A stretch of DNA of 9,412 bases from Actinomycetes bacterium (GTDB taxonomy: Bacteria > Actinomycetota > Actinomycetes > Streptosporangiales > Streptosporangiaceae), in assembly GCA_023425615.1 (NCBI GenBank), contig JAFACJ010000266.1:1-9412 (forward strand). The letters are read 5' to 3'. The translations under genes and the position numbers were made by a program. Positions 1-6,456 of this stretch are shown here, piece by piece. The notes under the pieces were generated by a model. That model was not told the origin of the DNA and searched no databases. It was given only the letters and a program-made list of their open reading frames with translations. Position 1 is the first letter of the stretch. Every line of letters begins with the position of its first letter.

Positions 1-1311
1 CACGCACCCGGATACCGGGAACGGTTCGAAGAGATCACCCACGAGATGCACTCCCAATGCCCCATCGCCTGGAGCGACACCCACGGCGGACACTGGGTCG
101 CCGCCGGCAACCGCGAGGTCTTCGAACTGGCCGCGCGGTCGGCGGAGTTCCTGTCCAACGACCACGACATCAACAACGAACGCCGTGGCTATGAGGGCAT
201 CTCCATCCCCTCACCCCCGCGTGGCAAGGGCCGTCGTGGCGGGTTCCTGGAGATGGACCCCCCTGAGCAGCGCTACTACCGCCAGACGCTCAATCCTTAT
301 CTGTCGCCTGCCGCCATCAGCCGGTGGATCCCGTGGATCGACGAGCTGGTGCGCGCGTGTATCGATGAGAAGATCGAGACGGGGCGTATCGACTTCGTCG
401 AGGACCTCGTCAACATCGTCCCGGCGGTCTTCACTCTGGCCATGATGGGGATTCCCATCAAGGACTGGACGATCTACTGCGAACCGGCGCACGCGGCCAT
501 CTACACGCCCTTGGACTCCCCCGACATCGAGCGGGTGGGGCAGCTGCACATGCAGATGGGGCTGGAGCTGTTCAAGCAGTTCGCCGACATCAAGGAAAAC
601 CCCCGCCCCGGCCTGGTCAACGCCCTCATCAACGCCGAGATCAACGGCCAGAAGGCACCCGACCTGGAGCTGCTGGGGGTGCTCGGGCTGCTCATCGGCG
701 GTGGGTTCGACACCACCACCGCGCTGACCTCCCATGCCATCGAATGGCTCTCGGAGAATCCAGCGGAGCGCGAGCGGCTCAGCCGGGAGCGCGAGACCCT
801 GCTGGACTCGGCCACCGAGGAGTTCCTGCGCTTCTACACCCCCGCCGTGGGCGACGGGCGGACCATCTCCGCCGACTGCCAGATCGCCGGGGTGCAGTTC
901 AAGGAAGGCGACCGGCTGTGGCTGTCGTGGGCCATGGCCAACCGCGACCCCGCCGTCTTCGAGGATCCCGACACCATCAAGCTGGACCGTGAGGGCAACC
1001 GGCACGCCAGCTTCGGTCTGGGCATCCACCGGTGCATCGGCTCCAACGTCGCCCGCACCCTCTTCAAGCGGATGACCCTGGCCGTCCTGGACCGTATGCC
1101 GGACTATGTGTGCGAGCCTGAGGGGACCGTGCACTACGAGGCGATCTCCGTCATCAACGGAATGCGCTTCCTCCCGGCCTCCTTCACCCCGGGGCCCCGG
1201 CTGGGTGCCGGTCTGGAGGAGACCTTGGAGGTCCTCCAGAGGGCCTGCGACGAGCAGCGGCTCGCCGAACCCGTCACCGCACGCAAGACGAGAGCGAAGA
1301 TCAACGGCTGA
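1..1311 (+). CDS. Cytochrome P450 monooxygenase, 5'-truncated by the window edge
   Basis: Haem-thiolate monooxygenase, expected to insert one oxygen atom into an organic substrate using electrons from a ferredoxin. The reading frame is open from base 1, and the residues before the first ATG at 46 (HAPGYRERFEEITHE) look like ordinary P450 N-terminal sequence, so the true start lies left of the window. Visible signatures: the I-helix oxygen-activation motif GGGFDTTT around 697-720, the ExxR pair (EFLR) at 820-831, and the haem-binding loop FGLGIHRCIG at 1012-1041 with the cysteine ligand codon at 1033-1035. No membrane anchor is seen in the visible part, consistent with a soluble bacterial class I enzyme. 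About 40 residues follow the last core strand (near FTPGPRLG), with no recognised domain. A strong hairpin follows the stop, so it probably ends its own transcript. A ferredoxin at 9164-9352 is a candidate partner, but it is 7.8 kb away. The P450 family number and substrate cannot be assigned by eye. Confidence 0.96.
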   Translation, partial: HAPGYRERFEEITHEMHSQCPIAWSDTHGGHWVAAGNREVFELAARSAEFLSNDHDINNERRGYEGISIPSPPRGKGRRGGFLEMDPPEQRYYRQTLNPYLSPAAISRWIPWIDELVRACIDEKIETGRIDFVEDLVNIVPAVFTLAMMGIPIKDWTIYCEPAHAAIYTPLDSPDIERVGQLHMQMGLELFKQFADIKENPRPGLVNALINAEINGQKAPDLELLGVLGLLIGGGFDTTTALTSHAIEWLSENPAERERLSRERETLLDSATEEFLRFYTPAVGDGRTISADCQIAGVQFKEGDRLWLSWAMANRDPAVFEDPDTIKLDREGNRHASFGLGIHRCIGSNVARTLFKRMTLAVLDRMPDYVCEPEGTVHYEAISVINGMRFLPASFTPGPRLGAGLEETLEVLQRACDEQRLAEPVTARKTRAKING

Positions 1312-1322
1312 GAAGCCGACAC

Positions 1323-1357
1323 GAAGGGCATGCCGGACGTGCTCCGGCATGCCCTTC
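1323..1357 (+). terminator. Hairpin terminator after the P450
   Basis: A perfect 14-bp inverted repeat (gaagggcatgccgg, 1323-1336, pairing with 1344-1357) encloses a 7-base loop and starts 12 bases after the P450 stop codon. There is no U-tract, which is usual for intrinsic terminators in high-GC actinobacteria. It separates the P450 from the DoxX gene. Confidence 0.75.
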
Positions 1358-1412
1358 TGAGCGATGATGCGTCATGTCCCCTGCGGACCACGGACGCGGA
1401 GAGGTGAACCGC

Positions 1413-1919
1413 ATGGACGCCGAGACCGGCGCGCTCCTGCTCATCCGGGTGATCGTCGGCATCACCATGATCGCCCACGGCTACAACCACTGGCGGGGCG
1501 GCGGACGCATCCAAGGCACCGCCCGCTGGTTCGGCGGCCTTGGCCTCACCCATCCCACCCTTCAGGCGTGGATGAGCGTCGTCACCGAGATCGGCGCAGG
1601 AGCCCTCCTCATCCTCGGCCTCCTCACCCCCCTGGCCTGCGCCGCCACCATCTCCATCATGCTCGTCGCCGGACTCCTGGCCCACCGCAAGAACGGCTTC
1701 TTCGTCTTCAAAGAAGGCTACGAATACGTCCTGCTCATCGCCGCCGTCTGCCTCGCCCTCGCCCTCCTGGGACCCGGCGACCTGTCACTCGACGAAGCAG
1801 CCGACATCACCATCACCGGCTGGACCGCCGGCACCATCGCCCTCGGCGTCGGCATCGTCGCCACCGCCGGACTCCTCGCCACCTTCTGGCGGCCTCAGCC
1901 GGAGAAAGATCCGGCCTGA
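1413..1919 (+). CDS. DoxX family integral membrane protein
   Basis: A 168-residue hydrophobic protein of the DoxX family. Members are small inner-membrane proteins, some linked to respiratory or thiol/oxidative-stress functions, but for most the role is unknown. Visible features: hydrophobic segments at about residues 8-24, 53-72, 74-91, 104-121 and 136-158, an AHGYNHW motif at the end of the first segment, and a RWFGGLGLTHP loop after it, both typical of this family. The ATG at 1413 is preferred over an in-frame upstream ATG at 1374 because ggagagg at 1398-1404 lies 8 bases before it, and because the extra 13 residues would be polar and unlike the family. The gene sits between the P450 terminator and the tetR promoter and so may be a single-gene unit. 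Its place in the pathway is not evident. The family assignment is firm; the function is open. Confidence 0.9.
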   Translation: MDAETGALLLIRVIVGITMIAHGYNHWRGGGRIQGTARWFGGLGLTHPTLQAWMSVVTEIGAGALLILGLLTPLACAATISIMLVAGLLAHRKNGFFVFKEGYEYVLLIAAVCLALALLGPGDLSLDEAADITITGWTAGTIALGVGIVATAGLLATFWRPQPEKDPA

Positions 1920-1925
1920 CCGGAC

Positions 1926-1973
1926 GCCGAAGGCACTCCTGCTTTACCCTGCGTGTTGAGCAGTCTCTTCGGC
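1926..1973 (+). terminator. Possible stem-loop after the DoxX gene
   Basis: A 7-bp outer stem (gccgaag 1926-1932 with cttcggc 1967-1973) encloses a 5-bp inner stem (ctgct 1939-1943 with agcag 1959-1963). It lies 7 bases past the DoxX stop and just upstream of the tetR promoter. It is weaker than the other hairpins in the window and could be a terminator for DoxX or chance. Confidence 0.3.
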
Positions 1974-1995
1974 CTGCGCGCGGTACGGCACCGGC

Positions 1996-2001
1996 TAGTA
2001 T
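1996..2001 (+). promoter_or_regulatory. Candidate -10 element of tetR (TAGTAT)
   Basis: TAGTAT fits the actinobacterial TANNNT -10 form and would start transcription near 2008, inside operator-like site A. No convincing -35 is seen 16-19 bases upstream. Confidence 0.4.
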
Positions 2002-2019
2002 GAGAGTATGCGCTCATTT
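2000..2019 (+). promoter_or_regulatory. Operator-like site A upstream of tetR
   Basis: Sequence ATGAGAGTATGCGCTCATTT contains the inverted repeat ATGAG-N8-CTCAT. By hand alignment it matches 16 of 20 positions with site B (8236-8255) in front of the SDR gene. It overlaps the candidate tetR -10 and start point and lies 35 bases before the tetR ATG, the usual arrangement for TetR autoregulation. That TetR binds here is an inference. Confidence 0.65.
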
Positions 2020-2054
2020 ACCTCTTGTGGGGCGCCGGCCGCCGGGGGACGCCC

Positions 2055-2735
2055 ATGACCGAGCCGACCGCCTCCTCCACCCGCCCCGCCGAGGACAAGC
2101 CGCGCCCGCGCCGCCGGCTCACCGCCGAGGCGCGCAAGAGCTCCATCCTCGCCGCCGCCCGGCGCGCGTTCACCGAGACCGGCGATATGAACGGCACCAC
2201 CATCAAGGTGATCGCCGAGCACAGCGGCATCAGCGAGGGCGTGATCTACCGCCACTTCGAGAGCAAGGACCAGCTCTTCTTCGAGGCGGTCGTGGAGCCG
2301 CTCAAGCAGGCGGTCGACGACCTCGTCGCGGCGACAGCCGCCGTCGACCTCGAACAGCCCCTCACCCCCGAGCGCCAGCTCCGGGCGATGACGGGCCTGT
2401 ACCGGCAGCTCATCTCCACGCTGGAGGAGATCCTGCCGCTGCTGGGCCTGGTGCTCTTCGGCGACCCGCAGGTGGCGCGCCGGTTCTACCAGGAGAACTT
2501 CATGGTGGCCATGGACCGGCTGGCCGAGGCTTGGCGCGAGGTCGAGGACAGGTACGGCTACCCGTTCGAGTCACCGGACATCTCGGCCCGCGCGGTGATG
2601 GGCATCGCGCTCGTCATGGCGCTGGAGAGCCACCACGGCAAGGGCTACGACCGCCACCGCGCGATGACGCTGCTCAGCGAGGGCACCGTCAAGGGCTTCT
2701 TCCCGCCCCTGGAGGCGATCCGCCGGCAGCGGTGA
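2055..2735 (+). CDS. TetR/AcrR family transcriptional regulator
   Basis: A 226-residue DNA-binding regulator, probably a ligand-released repressor. A basic, Pro-rich N-terminal tail (to about residue 22) leads into the TetR DNA-binding domain. The helix-turn-helix spans about residues 49-75 (TIKVIAEHSGISEGVIYRHF, then ESKDQLF). The rest is the alpha-helical ligand-binding and dimerisation domain, which is poorly conserved in this family and gives no ligand. The ATG at 2055 is chosen because ggggga at 2044-2049 lies 5 bases upstream; a TTG start at 2025 would add ten residues with no better ribosome site. Site A, a palindrome-like element at 2000-2019, lies in its promoter and recurs in front of the neighbouring catabolic genes, so this protein is the best candidate for local control of thiolase, hydrolase/ligase, amidohydrolase and SDR/ferredoxin. 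The likely inducer, a CoA ester or pathway intermediate, is inferred only from the neighbours. Confidence 0.95.
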   Translation: MTEPTASSTRPAEDKPRPRRRLTAEARKSSILAAARRAFTETGDMNGTTIKVIAEHSGISEGVIYRHFESKDQLFFEAVVEPLKQAVDDLVAATAAVDLEQPLTPERQLRAMTGLYRQLISTLEEILPLLGLVLFGDPQVARRFYQENFMVAMDRLAEAWREVEDRYGYPFESPDISARAVMGIALVMALESHHGKGYDRHRAMTLLSEGTVKGFFPPLEAIRRQR

Positions 2736-2753
2736 CCGGGAGGCACGCGAGAA

Positions 2754-2782
2754 GGGGGGCGGGGCCGATGGCCCCGCCCCCC
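2754..2782. terminator. Bidirectional hairpin between tetR and thiolase
   Basis: A perfect 13-bp G+C-only stem (2754-2766 with 2770-2782) with a 3-base loop (gat) lies between the converging stop codons of tetR and the thiolase. It can terminate transcripts from either side. No T-tract is present. Confidence 0.7.
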
Positions 2783-2801
2783 CTCGGCGTCACGTGGCGC
2801 G

Positions 2802-3989
2802 CTACGCCGGGGCGGGCACGTCCAGCACCAGGGCGGTGGCCATGCCCCCGCCCGCGCACATCGCGGCGACGGCGGTGCCGCCGCCGCGGCGGCGCAGCTC
2901 GTGGATCAGGGTGAGGACCATCCGGGTGCCGGTCATCGCCACGGGGTGGCCGAGGCTGCAGCCGCTGCCCAGGACGTTCACGGTGTCCTCGTCCAGCCCG
3001 AGGGCGCGGGTGGCGGCCACGCTCACCGACGCGAACGCCTCGTTGATCTCCCACAGGGAGACGTCGCCGACCGACAGGCCGGCCCGCTCCAGGGCCTTGG
3101 GGATGGCGAGGCGCGGCGCCAGGCCGGTCTCGGCGGGCGGGACGCCGACCGACGCCCACGACCTGACCGTCGCCAAAGCGGGGAGACCCGACTCCTCGGC
3201 GAACGCGCGGCTGGTGACGACGAGCGCCGCGGCGCCGTCGTTCACCCCCGCCGCGTTGCCCGCGGTGATGCCGAAGTCCTTGATCTCGGGGTGCAGCGGC
3301 TTCAGCGAGGCGAGCTTCTCCAGGCTGGAGGTCCGCCGGGGGTGCTCGTCGACCGCGAAGGTGAAGCTCGTCCCGTCGCGGCGGACGACCTCCAGGGGGA
3401 AGATCTCCTCCTCGAAGCTGCCGTTGTCGATGCCGGCGACGGCGCGCTGGTGCGAGCGCAGCGCCCAGGCGTCCATCTCCTCCCGGGTGACGCCGGCCTT
3501 GACCGCGGCGTTCCAGCCGACCGTGATGGACATGTCGCGGATCGGCGCGTCGGGCGTCTCCCGGTGGCTGGGGGCCAGCCAGTCCTCCTCCCAGTCGTCG
3601 GTGCCCGGGACGCGCCGGTTCACCTTGGGCATCGTCGAGCTGGACTGGACGCCGCCCGCGACCACGACGCGGTCCATGCCGGCGATGATGGACGCGGCCG
3701 CCGTCTGCAGGGTGGAGAGGCCCGAGGCGCAGTGCCGGTTGTGCGCGATCCCCGGGGCGCCCACCAGCCCCGCCTCGATCGCCGCGTAGCGTCCGATGGC
3801 GCCGCCGCCGTAGAGGGACTCGCCCATCACCACGTCGTCGAAGAGCTCGGGCGGTATGCCCGAGCGCCGCACGGCCTCGGCGACCGCCTTCGTGCCCAGT
3901 TCCAGCGCGTCCACGTCCGCGAGCGAACCCCGGAACGCCGTCCCGATCGCGGTCCGCGCACCCGCGACGATCACCGCCTCATCGCTCAT
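2802..3989 (-). CDS. Thiolase (acetyl-CoA C-acyltransferase family)
   Basis: A 395-residue thiolase, the full usual length. In a degradative setting such enzymes split a beta-ketoacyl-CoA with CoA to give acetyl- or propionyl-CoA and a shortened acyl-CoA. The catalytic residues are in place: the nucleophile Cys87 in NRHCASG, the NEAF motif at 316-319, His348 in SLGHP, and Cys378 in MCAGGGMA. The GSGCSLGHPVAMTG form differs from the GAIALGHPIGASG form of classical biosynthetic and fatty-acid thiolases, which hints at a specialised catabolic subfamily, though the substrate is not readable. The ATG at 3987-3989 is supported by aaggggag on the minus strand (3997-4004), 7 bases upstream. It is divergent from the alpha/beta hydrolase, and site D lies in the shared promoter region. 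No acyl-CoA dehydrogenase or enoyl-CoA hydratase is present in the window, so its pathway partners must be elsewhere. Confidence 0.95.
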   Translation of the reverse strand: MSDEAVIVAGARTAIGTAFRGSLADVDALELGTKAVAEAVRRSGIPPELFDDVVMGESLYGGGAIGRYAAIEAGLVGAPGIAHNRHCASGLSTLQTAAASIIAGMDRVVVAGGVQSSSTMPKVNRRVPGTDDWEEDWLAPSHRETPDAPIRDMSITVGWNAAVKAGVTREEMDAWALRSHQRAVAGIDNGSFEEEIFPLEVVRRDGTSFTFAVDEHPRRTSSLEKLASLKPLHPEIKDFGITAGNAAGVNDGAAALVVTSRAFAEESGLPALATVRSWASVGVPPAETGLAPRLAIPKALERAGLSVGDVSLWEINEAFASVSVAATRALGLDEDTVNVLGSGCSLGHPVAMTGTRMVLTLIHELRRRGGGTAVAAMCAGGGMATALVLDVPAPA

Positions 3990-4027
3990 CAGCTTGCTCC
4001 CCTTCGGCCGGATCGGCAGGAGTTAGT

Positions 4028-4047
4028 AAGTAAGTGTTCCCTCAATA
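4028..4047 (-). promoter_or_regulatory. Operator-like site D between thiolase and hydrolase
   Basis: On the minus strand this reads TATTGAGGGAACACTTACTT. It is the weakest member of the set, with 11 of 20 positions matching site B, but it keeps the GAG and ACTTACTT ends. It lies just downstream of the predicted thiolase start point and across the -35 region of the hydrolase, where a repressor could block both directions. Confidence 0.42.
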
Positions 4048-4055
4048 ACGCTTGG

Positions 4056-4084
4056 ATAGTAACTTCGTGCCATGGCGACGGCAA
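4056..4084 (-). promoter_or_regulatory. Candidate thiolase promoter
   Basis: On the minus strand, TTGCCG (4084-4079) is followed after 17 bases by TACTAT (4061-4056). This predicts a start near 4049 and a leader of about 60 bases. The -35 matches four of six consensus positions, the best promoter pair found in the window by eye. It overlaps the start of the hydrolase gene. Confidence 0.4.
4060..4065 (+). promoter_or_regulatory. Candidate -10 for a leaderless hydrolase transcript (TAACTT)
   Basis: TAACTT fits TANNNT and ends 7 bases before the A of the hydrolase ATG at 4072, so transcription would start at or next to the start codon. No Shine-Dalgarno-like sequence precedes that ATG. It overlaps the minus-strand TACTAT by two bases. 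Confidence 0.42.
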
Positions 4085-4953
4085 GGGTGAACGGTCTGCG
4101 GATCGGCTACGAGGTCATCGGGGAGGGGCGGCCCTGGGTCATCACGCCCGGCGGCCGGTTCGGCAGGGACAGCGCGGGCGTACGGGAACTGGCGGTCGAA
4201 CTCGCCGAGCACGGCAACCGGGTGCTCATCTGGGACCGCCCCAACACCGGCGAGTCCGACGTGTGCTTCGAAGGCGGGTCGGAGTCGGCGATGCAGGCCG
4301 ACGCCCTGGCCGGGCTGCTACGGCACCTCGGCATGGCGCCCGCCGTCATCGCGGGCGGCTCGGGCGGCTCACGGGTGTCGCTGCTGACCGCTTCCCGCCA
4401 CCCCGGCGCCGCCTCGGGGCTGGCGCTGTGGTGGATCAGCGGCGGCGTCTACGGCCTGCTGTCCATCGGCCTCCACTACTGCGCCGCGTCGTTCGCCGCG
4501 GCATGGCACGGCGGCATGGAGGACGTCGCCGCGCTGCCGGAGTGGGCCGAGACCATCGCGAAGAACCCGGCCAACCGGCAGCACCTCCTCGACCAGGACA
4601 GGGACCGGTTCCTGGAGACGATGGAGCGCTGGATGGCCGTGCACTGCCCTTCGGACGCGGAGGTGGTCCCCGGCCTGAACGACGCAGAGGCGCACGCGCT
4701 CGACATCCCCACGCTGGTGTTCCGCAGCGGGGCCGGCGACATCCACCACCGGCGCGAGACCTCCGAGCAGGTGGCGCGGGTGCTTCCGGGCGCCAGGCTC
4801 GTCGAACCGCCGTGGGGCGACGGGGAGTGGCGCGAACGGCAGGCGGCGCGCACGTCCGGCGAGGCGCCCGGCCTGTTCGTGCGCTGGCCCCTGCTCGCCC
4901 CGGTCCTGCAGAAGTGGGCGGAGGACGCCCTTCCGCCCTATGAGGGGGTCTGA
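4072..4953 (+). CDS. Alpha/beta hydrolase fold protein
   Basis: A 293-residue alpha/beta hydrolase, probably acting on an ester, thioester or C-C bond in the local pathway; the substrate is unknown. Visible features: a TPGG oxyanion-type loop at 25-28, the WDRPNTGESD strand-turn at 54-63, and the nucleophile elbow G95-G96-S97-G98-G99. A candidate acid, Asp223, sits in GAGDIHH after the strand IPTLVFRSG. The usual catalytic histidine after the last strand is not seen: the last 67 residues contain no histidine, and the expected region reads VEPPWGDGEW. His225 or His226 might substitute, or the protein may not be a conventional Ser-His-Asp hydrolase. The ATG at 4072 has no ribosome site but sits 7 bases past a -10-like TAACTT, suggesting a leaderless message. 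Its TGA abuts the GTG of the CoA ligase, so the two are co-transcribed and probably translationally coupled. Confidence 0.9.
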   Translation: MATARVNGLRIGYEVIGEGRPWVITPGGRFGRDSAGVRELAVELAEHGNRVLIWDRPNTGESDVCFEGGSESAMQADALAGLLRHLGMAPAVIAGGSGGSRVSLLTASRHPGAASGLALWWISGGVYGLLSIGLHYCAASFAAAWHGGMEDVAALPEWAETIAKNPANRQHLLDQDRDRFLETMERWMAVHCPSDAEVVPGLNDAEAHALDIPTLVFRSGAGDIHHRRETSEQVARVLPGARLVEPPWGDGEWRERQAARTSGEAPGLFVRWPLLAPVLQKWAEDALPPYEGV

Positions 4954-6414
4954 GTGGAATCCGTCAGCTACGCGAGCCGGATCCGCGCGCTGGGCGCGCG
5001 GTGCGACGGCGAGGTCGTCTTCCGCCATCTCGCCCAGGACGGCACCGAGTCCGCCTTCACCTGGCGCGACCTCGACGAGCGCTCCGACCGGCTCGCCGAC
5101 GCCCTCGCCGCCCGCGGCCTCGGCCTCGGTGACCGCCTCGGCCTCGGCCTGCGCAACTCGCCGCAGTTCGTGCTCGGCGTGTTCGCCGCGTGGAAGCTCG
5201 GCGCGGTCCCCGTCCCCGTCCGCTGGGACCTGCCCGAGTGGGAGCTGACCCGGCTGCGGGAGGTCGTGGCGGCGCCCGTCCACCTGGACGAGGACGCCGT
5301 GCCGTGGATCGACGGGACCGCCGACCGCGACGCGCCCGCGACCGCGCCGCCCGACGTGCTGTCCCCGCACAGCCACGGCATCTGCAGCAGCGGCTCGACG
5401 GGCACCCCGAAGGTGATCCTCAGCGCGCAGCCCGGCGTCCACAACCCGCTCTTCAGCACCCCGCTCATGCAGATGTGGACGCCGGTCCCCCGCCCCCAGA
5501 CGATCCTCGTGCTGGCCCCGATGTACCACGCCAACGGGTTCGTCAGCCTCTTCGGGCTGATGGACGGCGACCGCCTCGTGGTGATGGAGAGGTTCGACGC
5601 GGCGCGCACCGTCGAGGCGGTCGAACGCCACGGGGTCACGACCTTCACCGCCACCCCCACGATGCTCCAGCGCATCGCCGACCTCCCCGGCGTCGAGAAG
5701 CGCGACCTGTCCGGGCTCCAGTGGATCCTGCAGGGCGCCGCGCCCATGCCGCCCTCGCTGGTGCACCGCTGGGCCGCGCTGATCGGCCCGGAGCGCATCG
5801 CCATGGCGTACGGCATGACCGAGGCGCTGGGCATCACCGCGCTGCGCGGCGATGAGTGGATGGCGCACCAGGGCAGCGTGGGACGCGGCCTGCGCGGCAC
5901 CGAACTGCGCATCCTCGACGACAAAGGGCGGGAGCTGCCGCCCGGCGAGGTCGGCGAGATCTACCTGCGCTCGGCGTCCTACAGCGGCTACACCTACCTG
6001 GGCGACGCCCCGCGGCTCCAGACCACGCACGACGGCTTCCAGACCGCGGGCGACGTCGGCTACCTGGACGAGGACGGCTACCTCTACCTCCTGGACCGCC
6101 GCGTCGACATCATCATCACCGGCGGCGCCAACGTCTTCCCCGCCGAGGTCGAGGCGGCGCTCATCGAGCATCCCGCGATCGCCGACGTCGTCGTCATCGG
6201 CCTGCGCGACGAGCGCTGGGGGCGCCGCGTCCACGCCGTCATCGAGCCCGCCGACCCCGCCGCGCCGCCGGCGCCGGAGGAGGTCGTCGCCTACGCCAAG
6301 GGCCGTCTCGCCCCGTACAAGGTCCCCAAGACCATCGAGACCGTCGACGCCCTCCCCCGCAGCGCCGCCACCAAGATCAACCGAGGCGCGCTCGTCGCCG
6401 CCCGCGGCGGCTGA
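4954..6414 (+). CDS. AMP-dependent acyl-CoA synthetase/ligase (FadD-like)
   Basis: A 486-residue ANL-superfamily enzyme that activates a carboxylic acid with ATP to an acyl-adenylate and passes it to CoA. Signatures in order: the phosphate loop SSGSTGTPK at 145-153, the MYHANG substrate-side motif at 190-195, YGMTE at 286-290, the ATP-ribose aspartate in GDVG (Asp367), the hinge region DRRVDIIITGG at 381-391, and the C-terminal catalytic lysine in ATKINRG (Lys474). All key residues are present. It is slightly shorter than typical long-chain FadD enzymes (about 500-560) and resembles synthetases for steroid, bile or aromatic acids at least as much as those for fatty acids; by eye this cannot be decided. 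The GTG at 4954 directly follows the hydrolase TGA, with gaggggg at 4942-4948 as ribosome site inside the hydrolase end. It is followed by a perfect hairpin terminator. Confidence 0.95.
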   Translation: MESVSYASRIRALGARCDGEVVFRHLAQDGTESAFTWRDLDERSDRLADALAARGLGLGDRLGLGLRNSPQFVLGVFAAWKLGAVPVPVRWDLPEWELTRLREVVAAPVHLDEDAVPWIDGTADRDAPATAPPDVLSPHSHGICSSGSTGTPKVILSAQPGVHNPLFSTPLMQMWTPVPRPQTILVLAPMYHANGFVSLFGLMDGDRLVVMERFDAARTVEAVERHGVTTFTATPTMLQRIADLPGVEKRDLSGLQWILQGAAPMPPSLVHRWAALIGPERIAMAYGMTEALGITALRGDEWMAHQGSVGRGLRGTELRILDDKGRELPPGEVGEIYLRSASYSGYTYLGDAPRLQTTHDGFQTAGDVGYLDEDGYLYLLDRRVDIIITGGANVFPAEVEAALIEHPAIADVVVIGLRDERWGRRVHAVIEPADPAAPPAPEEVVAYAKGRLAPYKVPKTIETVDALPRSAATKINRGALVAARGG

Positions 6415-6420
6415 GCCCCC

Positions 6421-6448
6421 GGGGCCGCCCCCGCCGGGGGGCGGCCCC
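6421..6448. terminator. Bidirectional hairpin between ligase and amidohydrolase
   Basis: A perfect 12-bp G+C-only stem (6421-6432 with 6437-6448) closes a GCCG tetraloop in the 42-base gap between two converging genes. It starts 7 bases after the ligase stop and 9 bases beyond the amidohydrolase stop, so it can serve both. Confidence 0.7.
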
Positions 6449-6456
6449 TGACGGAT

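Noticed and set aside
1364..1375. Short palindrome atgatgcgtcat upstream of the DoxX gene, considered as an operator
   Set aside because: Only ATGA/TCAT pair, it does not match the A-D motif, it occurs once, and no clear promoter accompanies it.
2025..2054. TTG start at 2025 extending the TetR protein by ten residues
   Set aside because: The ATG at 2055 has a well-spaced gggggA-type ribosome site, and the extension (GAGRRGTP) looks non-coding.
1364..2914. Long plus-strand frame (516 codons) across the DoxX and tetR genes
   Set aside because: Its translation is a run of Arg, His and Pro typical of a shifted high-GC frame, and it crosses the tetR promoter and a terminator hairpin.
2901..4943. 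680-codon plus-strand frame antisense to the thiolase
   Set aside because: Low-complexity Arg/Gly/Ala/Asp composition without any domain, and the thiolase in the same place has all its catalytic motifs.
4369..6234. 621-codon minus-strand frame under the hydrolase and CoA ligase
   Set aside because: It is a shadow of two well-supported genes; the composition is repetitive Val/Asp/Gly/Arg with no recognisable motif.
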